A DNA stretch of 42,500 bases from Chromera velia (Eukaryota > Sar > Chromeraceae): contig JAHBMJ010000337.1 of assembly GCA_018398765.1 (NCBI GenBank), positions 1 through 42,500 of the forward strand, read 5' to 3'. Shown piece by piece: positions 34,316-42,500 of this stretch (position 1 is its first letter; each line of letters begins with the position of its first letter). The position numbers and the translations under genes were made by a program. The notes below the pieces were generated by a model. The model was not told the DNA's origin. It made no database searches and saw only the letters and a program-made list of their open reading frames with translations.

Positions 34316-35840
34316 ATTTTTAAACGTGAGGGGGTTCACCTTGCTGAGGCCAGTTTGGGAAGTATAGGCTACGCTGATGATCTTGTCTTGTTTGCACATT
34401 CAGCAGCCGACCTCCAAGTAAAATTCGATACCCTGGAGGGGTATTGCAGAAAGTAAGGGTTGAATGTCAATCTGAAGAAGACCAAGGTCCTACGCCTTTG
34501 TGAATACCACGAGGACTGTAACGGCATGATTTTGTACCAAGGGAAGGAAGTATAGATAAGGGTAGACTAGTGTGATCAGTACAAATATGTGGGTTGCCTT
34601 CTATTTGAGGGAGGGGATTTGACTTGGTCGATTGAAGCACGCCTACGCAGTGCAGAGCGTGCAATAAGGGCGGTGATTGGTCTGGCTGCGAGTCTGTCTG
34701 GGTTACCTTTCGGGGGAAAGATGCAGCTGCTGAAGGCGTGCTGGGAGCCGGTGGCACTCTATAGCCTAGAGTGCTTTCCGATAAGACAGGGAGACTGGGA
34801 GGCGATTGACAACTTGCGGCTCTGGTTTGTTCGATGGGTGGCCCGACTTCCGGTCAGGAGTTTGTGTGTACCGTCTCTTTTATCTGTTAATTTAATGTCT
34901 GCTCGCGCACTCTTGTGTGCTCGTTTTGCTTCATTCTAGATTGCACTTAGCCGTTTGCATCTCCATATTCCTCAGACTCTTTTGAATTCATAGAAGGGAT
35001 CAGTGGGGCAGAAGTAAAGAAGAGCCGTCAATGGTCTGTTCAGATGGGCCCCGAAGGGGAATTTGTTTGTTTCTGCCAAAATTAAGGATGCCTGGGGAAT
35101 GGAATGCATGAAAAGGGGAGACAGAGAAGATAGGGGCAACTTCCCCCTGTCTGCCTCTTTATCAGGACTACAGAGAGCTCTTCCGTCTTCTTCACGTTCT
35201 TCTCTATTTCTTTTGTCTTCAAAGAATGACCCCACAGTACGAATGTCCTGTCTGCCGAGAAGTGCCTTATGTGAGAAGATTGAGCCACTTCTAAGGGCAT
35301 TGACACTAAATCGGAAGGGTCTGATGGGGAGGGCCAACTCTCCGGGAGAGGTGTTTTATCTGGCAGAGGGTTATTCAAATGGAAGAAAAATTGATGATCT
35401 CTGGCACCGGCTTTCAGTATGCTCCAATTAGGTAGAAGCAAGAAATAAACTAAACAAAGTGGTAGAGGGAAAGAAAGTGAAGCAAAGGATTCAGAGAGAA
35501 GGAATTGAAGGATCGGATGCAGCCAAAACAGAAGTGAGGAAGATGCTGCTTTTAGCTTTACAAGTCGATCCATATGAAGCATGCAGAGCCGTTTGCGATC
35601 TTTGTTACTCACTGTGCACGCCTGTTCTATGTGAACACGACCTTTTCTTCTTCTGTTCGAGTCTTCTATTACCACCTCCAATGCGCATGCTGCTCGTGAG
35701 CTCACCAAGCGAGCACTTCAGGGGATTTCACGCTTAGCCTTATCTCTAGAGTTGAGTGATTGATGATCTCTGGCATGAACATGGGCTGCTGGGAGCACGG
35801 CTCCACTCTAACAAAGCCAACTTCATTCATTCATTCATTT
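34316..35840 (+). mobile_element. 5'-truncated non-LTR retrotransposon (LINE) copy with reverse transcriptase C-terminal part
   Basis: Frame from about 34328 encodes the reverse transcriptase catalytic box as GYADDLVLFAHS (34367-34402). It is followed by GLNVNLKKTKVL and YKYVGCLLF, the usual downstream RT/thumb motifs of LINE elements, and then by a helical thumb-like region and a long C-terminal stretch with KIDDLWHRL. The same frame continues to TGA at 35753-35755 with no frameshift, but contains nine in-frame TAA/TAG codons (34454, 34553, 34568, 34937, 34991, 35015, 35429, 35735, 35747). Three or four CATT units at 35823-35840 look like the 3' tail. The 5' part including endonuclease is missing. 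Under the standard code this is a dead copy. Confidence 0.75.
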
Positions 35841-35866
35841 ATAAACAAAAATTGAAACTGATGAAA

Positions 35867-36105
35867 CTAGGCTCTGCACTCCATAAAAAAAAAAAAAAAA
35901 GTTTCCAATCTTTTTTTTATTTATTTATCAACTGAAAAGTATATGGTTTTCAATATAAGTTATTATGCAACACCCCGTGCAACACTCTTGCAATACTTGA
36001 ACAACAGTTGTTTACCTATTGAATGCCTTGATAAATAAAAAAAAAATCCATTAAAAAAAAACTTTTTCTCTTCTTTTTTTTTTTTTAATGTAGTGCAGAG
36101 CCTAG
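35867..36105. mobile_element. hAT-type MITE 1, 239 bp, 8 bp target duplication
   Basis: Perfect 14 bp terminal inverted repeats CTAGGCTCTGCACT (35867-35880, and inverse at 36092-36105). They are flanked by an identical 8 bp direct repeat TGATGAAA (35859-35866 and 36106-36113). Runs of A and T lie just inside both ends. Eight-base target duplications with short TIRs are typical of the hAT superfamily. No transposase is present, so it is non-autonomous. The perfect duplication suggests fairly recent insertion. Confidence 0.85.
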
Positions 36106-36113
36106 TGATGAAA

Positions 36114-37490
36114 CGTTTTATGATTAAAGTTGACTGTAGTTGACTGGTTTTTTATGGATTTTTAAAGAGCCGCATATACGGTTGGGGACGGTCGGTGCGA
36201 AAAACGTATTGAATACTAATAAAAATGCCGTTTTTACTTAAAAATGTCGCTATAAGTGTCAGTGTCGACACTTTAGTAATTGAAAGTATCAACACACGAC
36301 ACTAATGACATTTAACAACTCTACCGTAAAGTTACTGCACTATCTGGGTAACTCTTAAAGTCTTGGTATAATAGCGTAGTGACGCCGCTGTAGTCTACAG
36401 CCGCTACTATAGCGTATGACCTTCTCTTACTATCTCCAAGCTTTAATTGCCTGTGATCGGGAATCCTATCAAAGATGTTTAATCACAAAATATATTTATT
36501 CACTAGTTACTCACTTCAAAAGTAATATAATCAGGAATATATTTCTAAATTAACCCCCAGGCTACATTTTTGATTTTTTTTTTAACACAGTTTGTGACTA
36601 TAAAAAATTAGTTTGAAAAAAGATAAACAGCGGCTATCTAGCTGTTAGGCACTGTTAATAGGCAGTAGTATTACTATACTAGAGTGTGTTACAGTGTTAC
36701 TAGAATTTTATAAAATCTTATAATTTATAAACTTATTAAACTAGCAAGTAACATATCATATGAATGCGTGGTTGAAAGTTTATACACGTTTTTATTGCAT
36801 GAACATGCACACACTACACCAAAACATGCATGCACACTGCAACACACACTGCATAGCGAAAGGAGGCCTTATTGCATGCACTACGTAAGATGCACTCTTT
36901 TTCACTTTCAGCATTCGAACGCGAAATACCAAAACACCACAAGCACTGTTGAGCAAAAAATCATCTGGGTACAAACAAGCAGAAAGATATATGTAAAGAT
37001 ATAAATGTAGACATCAATCATGCAAACACGCATACAAATAAGAGAAACATGCACATATCGACATCAATTAACACTCGTTGAGTCGTTGCCCCCCTTTTCA
37101 AATTTCATCTTTTGGCCGGGGGGTGGCCCTTCGCTTTTACACCTCCAGAGTGAGTCCACACTGGAGCACTGGGGGCCGATCTAATTAGTGCGGGCTTTGA
37201 GGGCCTTGTTGCTTCTCGTTGTACCACTTTCCACCACGCAACTTCGCGTATGCTGATGTACGAACCTCGGTTGTCATAATCTTGGTATATTGCCATATTT
37301 TTTCCATTCACTGTCCCTTCGATCCATCTAATCTAAAGGATTCTCCCTGCTTCCTGACTTCCTTCTTCAGCATCTTCGATTGGAAGCTTGGTTTGCAGTG
37401 CGACCCACGTCTTCAACTTTCTTGACTGATCATTGCCGCGGGAGGCCAATCCTCTGGACATTAATCCTAATCCTAATCCTAATCTTTATG
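36114..37490. other. AT-rich DNA without supported gene
   Basis: Contains the right arm of an inverted repeat (36305-36324), one copy of the palindrome AGTGTCGACACT (36261-36272), and CATGCA-rich DNA near 36800-36860. Near 37457 a GGACATTAATCCTAAT motif is followed by extra CCTAAT units. No coding region could be supported. Confidence 0.4.
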
Positions 37491-37498
37491 ATAAACTT

Positions 37499-37696
37499 CT
37501 AGGCTCCCCATACATAAATAAATAAATGTGGGCCAAAACTTGAATTAGTTTTTTTTATTTTTTTATTTTTGTGCGTCAGCTGAGCTTTAGGCTTCAAAGT
37601 TGAAGTGTCTGCTTCAAAAAAATATATAAAAAAATAAAAAGTGAAAGCAATTTTGAGCAATTAACTTTTTTATTTTTTTATGTATGGGGAGCCTAG
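37499..37696. mobile_element. hAT-type MITE 2, 198 bp, 8 bp target duplication
   Basis: Terminal inverted repeats begin CTAGGCTCCCCATACATAAA at 37499, and the inverse ends at 37696, with near-identity over about 28 bp. The identical 8 bp direct repeat ATAAACTT flanks the element (37491-37498 and 37697-37704). The first eight bases, CTAGGCTC, are shared with MITE 1, so both were probably moved by related transposases. No coding capacity. Confidence 0.88.
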
Positions 37697-37823
37697 ATAA
37701 ACTTAAGTCACAAACATCAATAGAATTATTTGATACTCTAAAACTTGCTGAGCTAGAAGCTTCATACTACTTCATACCATGTAAAACTTACATAACAGTA
37801 AAAGAAGGTGTTGAAGTTACTAA

Positions 37824-38850
37824 TCTGTTTGCATAACGGCCTCTCCACTTCCACCGTTCTGTCTGTTTGCATGGCGGCCTCTCCACTTTCATCATTTTGT
37901 CTGTTTGTATGATGGCCTCTCTATTTTGATCGTTCTGTCTGTTTGCATGATGGCCTCTCCACTTTGACCGTTCTGTCTGTTTACATGACGGCCTCTTCAC
38001 ATTCATCGTTCTGTCTGTTTGCATGATGGTCTCTCCACTTCCATCTTTCTATCTGTTTGCATGACGGCCTCTCCACTTTCATCTTTCTGTCTGTTTGCAC
38101 AAAGGCCTCTCTGCTTCCATCTTTCTGTCTGTTTGCACGACGGCCTCTCCACTCCCATCTTTCTGTCTGTTTGCATGAAGACCTCTCCACTTTCATATTC
38201 CCATCTTTCCTTTTTGCTTGCCGGATGGGTCTCTGCTTTCTTCTGTCATGTTTGCTTGCATAACGGCTTTCCGCACTTCCATCTTAATTTTCCTGCCGGC
38301 GTGTTTGACCACCTCTCTACTTGCGTCGTTCCTGCATGTCGACTTGCATGAAAGCATCTTTGCTTCCATGTTTCCTGCCGGTTTGCATGATCTGTTCTCA
38401 GCTTCCACCTTCGCTGTTTGCTTGCATGCCGACTCCCCACTTTTATCTGTCTTACCGGTTTGCATGACCACTTTCCGCTAGCTTCCATCTTTCCTGCCTG
38501 CATGTTAAGGGCCTCTCCAGTTTCATGAATCTTTTTTGTCGACTTGCATGAAAGCTTTTCCGCTTTCATGTTTCCTGTCGGTTTGTGTGACGTCTTCTCA
38601 GGTTCCATCTTTCCTATGCATGCACGATGACTTTCCACTTTCCTCCGTTTTCGTCCGTCTTGCCTGCTAAGCCTTGCATGACGGGTCTCAGCGCTCCCAT
38701 CTTTCCTGCCTGCGTATATGACGGCCTCTCCAGTTTCATCAATCTTTCATATCTGCTAGCCCGTCTGCTTGTAGAAAGTCCACTTCACTTTCATCTTCCT
38801 TGTCTCCTCATATAAAAACCTTTCAGTCTTCATCTTTCTTGTCTATCTGC
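37824..38850. repeat. 38 bp satellite/minisatellite array
   Basis: A unit containing CTGTCTGTTTGCATGACGG and CCTCTCCACTTTCATC recurs every 38 bp, about ten times from 37824 to 38200. It then degenerates into longer, variant units (with CCTGCCGGTTTGCATGA) to about 38850. Because 38 is not a multiple of three, each strand cycles through all frames, which yields apparent open frames on both strands; these are artefacts unless a transcript is shown. An isolated unit lies at 39930-39972. Confidence 0.9.
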
Positions 38851-39340
38851 ATGTATGATGTCTGCTCCAGTTTTATTTTTCTAGTTTTCTTTTCTGTTTT
38901 TATATACTTGGATGCTGGTTTTTCTTGAATCAAATAGAATGTTTTTGCCTTCCTAAAATTTGAAGAGCAGAATCATTGGGAGGATGGAGTTTACAACAAT
39001 TAAAAAACAACAAAGACTTCCTTACATGGAATTTTTAGCAGAATTTTCAACATGTTCACTATAGCAATTAATACATTATGAGTTAACGTTTCTATAAAAT
39101 TCTTCCTGGGTGGGAATTTAGTAGAAAACTGAATGGAGTTACGCTTATTTGCAGCTGAACATATAAAACTACATATAGAAATGAAAAAAATATATGAATT
39201 TATTAATTCTAGTTAAAATTTAAGTACAACTTTGCATAGTTTACCAAATTTTGGATATTTTTTTAAAAAGAACTTTTAAAGTTCAAATAATTTTTTTTTT
39301 AATATATAGTTAAAATTGTTGAAAATTGTTTTAAATGGTC
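38851..39340. other. AT-rich DNA without supported gene
   Basis: Low-GC sequence with poly-A and poly-T runs; I see no coding signal, RNA gene or repeat termini here. Confidence 0.4.
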
Positions 39341-39359
39341 GATGGTACCGTCGATTGTG

Positions 39360-39891
39360 GAATACTGAAAGAACACACATGAACACACCAGAAGTCCTAT
39401 ATAAAGGTAGACACGCAGACGTTGAACTTCTTACATGGAAAGGAGGAAAGTTGACGACCTATGGCATAGACTGTCGGTTTGCCCTCGGTGGGCCTCCGTA
39501 AGAGAGAGGTTGTGGGCGATTGACTCTAAGAGATGGGCACATCGGTTGTAGAGACTCAGAGTGAATCGTAATTCGGGGATGAAGGGAGCAGACCCGGGAG
39601 AGAAAGAGGTGAGGAAATAGTTGTGGGATAGCTTAAAGGCAGACCCCGAAAGCGCTATAAAAATTATTCAAGAGCTTTGTATTTCTTTTGAGTCACTTGA
39701 ATCAGTTCGCTGAACACTCTCTAACTTGTTGTTTCTCGATTTTTCCTCTGATTCCAATTCAGCTTTGCCGTTGAAGTCTTGCTTCAGCCTACCGTCTCTT
39801 AAAGTAGAGCTAGGATCTTGAAGAAGGCTTGCATGAATATGGACTGCCAGGAGCTAGGCTCCGACGGCTATAGTCATTCATTCATTCATCT
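39360..39891 (+). mobile_element. Second 3' fragment of the same LINE family
   Basis: The frame starting at MERRKVDDLWHRLSVC (from about 39434) matches KIDDLWHRLSVC of the copy at 34316-35840 and continues to TGA at 39711-39713 through two in-frame TAG codons. An upstream frameshift near 39425 separates a short piece resembling the preceding residues. The 3' end shares TTGCATGAATATGG and GGAGCTAGGCTCC-like sequence with the first copy and also ends in CATT repeats (39876-39891). Only the 3' 0.5 kb is present. Confidence 0.65.
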
Positions 39892-40627
39892 TTTTTACTT
39901 AAATAACAACCGCTTCTAGCCGCTTCATTTTTATCTTTTTGTTTGTTTGCATGATGGTCTTTCCACTTTCATTGACGAATTGATGATTGAGGGTTTTGCT
40001 ATATGCATGCATGCCGCATCATCGTTCAGACAGTCTTTTTGCGTGGTGTTTCTTTTTAGAGCCTGCATGGGTTTTAAATTAGTTTAGACGATTTTTTACT
40101 GGGCCTCAGCATGTTACTGGAGCCTGTGGAAGTGGCATCCTGCATTTAGGCATGCTCCGGCATCCGATCGTAGCCCAGGCCATACAAAAACCCCTGGCCG
40201 CGGCCGCCCCGATGGCGGAAGCTTGCCTCATAGAGAGGCAGATAGAGAGCGATGATTCAAAATGAGATTAGTCTAAGATGAGATGAAAAGAGTAGAAGTA
40301 AGTAGAGGAGAGAGCGGTGGAGAAGGTCTACAGAATGAAAGGAAGAGAGAGGTGAGAATAGATAAGAAAAAGATAAGAAAAAAGAAAAACGGTATTTGAA
40401 GGATGTAGACAAACTAGGACAAACAGTCTCCACTTTGCACAGGCTACGCATTCATACCAGTAAAGCCAATAAAAATTGAACAAAGCATATAAAAACTTTA
40501 GATAGAGACATCGCCTTTAATTAGATAGTATTAGAAACTCGTATTAGATAGCTACAGAGCAGCCGCTGGCATTATCCTATATGGTCTGAATATAGTTTCT
40601 GCACTCTCCCTGTCATCTTTTTTCTTC
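39892..40627. other. No supported gene; orphan satellite unit and GC patch
   Basis: An isolated copy of the 38 bp satellite unit lies at 39930-39972. A short GC-rich patch with GGCCGCGGCCGCC is at about 40195-40213, and GA-rich DNA follows from 40220 to 40350. I see no coding region. Confidence 0.4.
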
Positions 40628-40870
40628 TTAGACTTTCTCCATTATGTGTCCACGCCTGTGGTGTCCACAGGGGCTCCCCATGCCGGTGCCTGCCCTTGTG
40701 TTTCTTTGCTCCTTCCCCTTCTCTTTCAGAGGTGTCTCTGCAATCCCCGCCGCTCTTTTGACCGACGGAAACTCGGTTTGAGGCGTCTTTTTCTGTTGCT
40801 GCTGCTGCTGCATCTCAATGGCCTGGGTTGCCTCCCGCACCCAGTCCGGCAACTGCCTGACGGACCGCCT
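40628..40870 (-). other. Alternative C-terminal frame of the PhyH gene
   Basis: In the next frame the sequence reads VRQLPDWVREATQAIEM, then a Gln run, then a Lys/Glu-rich tail to a stop at 40628. It overlaps the last 18 codons of the assigned frame, and both frames encode V-R-Q at the same place. It may be the true C-terminus reached through a second indel, or chance. Confidence 0.3.
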
Positions 40871-41877
40871 CCTCCGGTGGACCGCCAGATGCAACGAGGG
40901 AAAGCTGCTGCGGGGTCAGCTCTGGTAGCGTGACATTTCCACGTCCACTCCTGGCCACACGTGCTTCATGAGGCCAGTGCGTGAACGTCGACCCGCGTTC
41001 GAACCCCCGCCGCCTCGTGCCTAGGACGGAGGGCTCAGCCTTGCAGGCTGGGGTCATGCAGACAGTTAAGGACAGACGGGCAAGGTCCACACGTCCACCC
41101 CCGTGAACCTCCGCAGAAGGGCGGCCAGTGCCCACGACCCCCCCATGGACAGTCCGTGAGTCCCACAGAATCAGGTCTCCAGGCTCTGCAAGGACCAGCC
41201 GTCTGCCTGCAACAGATGAGTCACCGGCATATGTGGAGGTATCAATGTGGGGATGCAGCACGCACCAGTCGCCCGACCAGTGCTTGCAGAGAGTCATGAT
41301 TTCTTTCTTCACAGCGCTGTCAGGGGAGTGAGATCCTGGGACGACTTCCAGACCTCCAGTACATTCATTCACGGAAGATAGTGGTACCATTCCCTGCACA
41401 CACTCAAAGTCCGGCTTGGAGAAGGGATTCTGGTCGATGTGAAGACCCTCGGTCTCTGGAAGCCACTCGGTAAGCGGGTAGAGCCAATTGTCTGTCAGCT
41501 GCTCCTGCAGCCACCAGGGCCGCCACGCGATGGTTGCATCTATAGAGACGAGAAGGTCCTCAGTCTCCCAAATTTGGGCGAACACTTTCTTGACGGCCGG
41601 ATTGGTGCGGATGCCCCAGGCAGCCTCTGAATGGGTGATCCGGCCATCGAGCAGGAACCCCCGCGGGTCCTTCAGAAAGAGGTTCCACGTGTGGGGATCT
41701 TCTCGTTTAACCCCTGGGTAGACGGCTTCGAAGGAGGTCCAGTACTTCTCACGAGCAGAGTCGACGGGCTTTGGGTTCCAGAACCTGAATGATCACAACG
41801 TAGCCGTGCTCAGCAAGGTGGCTCTGCCAGCGCTTGTCTTCAAACAAAAAACGGTACGGGTAGCCTGCCTCAGTCAT
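40815..41877 (-). CDS. Phytanoyl-CoA dioxygenase (PhyH) family protein, frameshifted near the start
   Basis: PhyH enzymes are Fe(II)/2-oxoglutarate-dependent oxygenases with a jelly-roll fold. The iron-binding His-x-Asp is in GLHIDQNPF (codons at 41433-41441), the second His in WDSRTVHGG (41145-41147), and the 2-oxoglutarate Arg in LARLSLTVCMTP (41076-41078). WRPWW and VVPGSHSP fit the family core. The likely start is ATG at 41875-41877, giving MTEAGYPYRFLF and then HLAEHGYVVIIQVL. One extra base near 41778-41782 shifts the frame before NPKPVDSAREKYWTSF, which otherwise continues seamlessly. Length with the start repaired would be about 350 residues. No intron is evident, unlike the VPS13 gene. 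The frame ends in TGA at 40815-40817. The exact substrate cannot be told. Confidence 0.8.
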
Positions 41878-42500
41878 CGTATGGGCTTTCACGTCGAACT
41901 AACACTTTAATATGTGTGTTCATTGGTGGCCGCACAGCAAAGTTTTTCGCAGCTAGAGGACAATCAAAAGGCTGTTTTTGCCCCAGGGTGGGTGATATGC
42001 ATGCATGGATTTCAGGTACCGGGCTGGTTTAGTTTATGTGGAAAATTTTGTATTGACGGTTCGGGGATTATGTGGAAAATTACATATGAAAACTGGTCGC
42101 CTCGGGGGGGGCAGCTCAGCTTTGCTGAGATCAGCCGAGAGGCCCTGCATGACCTTTCTGACGGTTCGGGGATGCATAGCACGTCCCAGCATACCGGCCG
42201 TAGACTGCTCGGCCCTGCATGATATCGCGCGATTTTTTTTTTTTGTATTTGTATTGTGGCAGACTCTCCGCCTGCGGGGCTGCGGCTTGCAGGGCATCTC
42301 CTGTGCAGGAGTCTCCCACCCCCATACATTCTACCTAGGCCGTTCGATCACTCTCTTTTTTTTAGGGGGAGATCGATGTCACCGCGCTTGGTTAATTCGT
42401 GGAATCAAGGTGAGTCAATAGACATTTTGCCTTGGAGGGCAGCTCAGCCCAGCCTGGGGGCCCTGAGAGAGCACACATTTGCATAAACATGCACGGTCGA
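41878..42500. other. Upstream of PhyH: short direct repeats and possible first exon of a plus-strand gene
   Basis: The 15-mer TGACGGTTCGGGGAT occurs at 42054-42068 and 42159-42173, and GTGGAAAATT and GGCCCTGCATGA also occur twice. A candidate plus-strand exon lies at 42366-42409: a pyrimidine tract and TTTAG, then ATG at 42376 with eleven codons, then the donor GTGAGT. Nothing further is visible before the window ends. Confidence 0.3.

Noticed and set aside
37788-38638. Trp/Lys/Arg- and Cys-rich proteins encoded by the satellite
   Set aside because: The unit length is not a multiple of three, so open frames arise on both strands by frame cycling; no start context or intron supports a gene.
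37824-38850. CRISPR array
   Set aside because: The whole 38 bp unit repeats with no unique spacers, and the setting is eukaryotic.
40815-41585. PhyH gene starting at the Met before FAQIW
   Set aside because: About 95 conserved-looking upstream codons, including WTSFEAVYPG and GFLLDGRITHSEAAWG, continue in the same frame before the frameshift, so the internal Met is not the start.

Overview
The window looks like nuclear DNA of an intron-rich protist with about 50% GC coding DNA and many CA/GA microsatellites. A coccidian or chromerid alveolate such as Chromera fits best, but no marker gene here settles the lineage, so that is a tentative inference. There are no rRNA genes, CRISPR arrays or operons, and I recognised no tRNA gene.

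Left part (1-5002): a GA microsatellite, then about 2.3 tandem copies of a 1.4-1.5 kb segment. Each copy carries a roughly 550 bp element with 39 bp terminal inverted repeats plus a CA/GA microsatellite spacer. AT-rich intergenic DNA and the probable 3' flank of the main gene follow.

Centre (5003-32116, minus strand): one very large gene for a VPS13-family bridge-like lipid transfer protein, closest in my reading to VPS13B (COH1). I could chain 29 exons (about 5,830 codons) with matching intron phases. They give an N-terminal chorein domain, long RBG-type repeats, six VAB-like repeats each with the hallmark Asn, and a conserved C-terminal region ending at a TGA. One exon is 8.2 kb long while several others are only 37-38 bp. 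About half of the donor sites begin GTC instead of GTA/GTG. Sense-strand introns are full of pyrimidine-rich simple repeats.

Right part (32590-40200): an AT-rich block of mobile and repeated DNA lying between two very GC-rich patches. It holds a 232 bp TIR element, a 5'-truncated LINE-like reverse transcriptase copy whose nine in-frame stops are all TAA/TAG, two hAT-type MITEs with perfect 8 bp target duplications, a 38 bp satellite, and a second LINE 3' end.

Right edge (40628-42500): an apparently intronless, GC-rich phytanoyl-CoA dioxygenase (PhyH) family gene on the minus strand with one probable frameshift. The last few hundred bases hold short direct repeats and a possible first exon of a plus-strand gene. 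The genes do not form a pathway together; the most notable features are the VPS13 gene's architecture and the stop-codon pattern of the LINE family.
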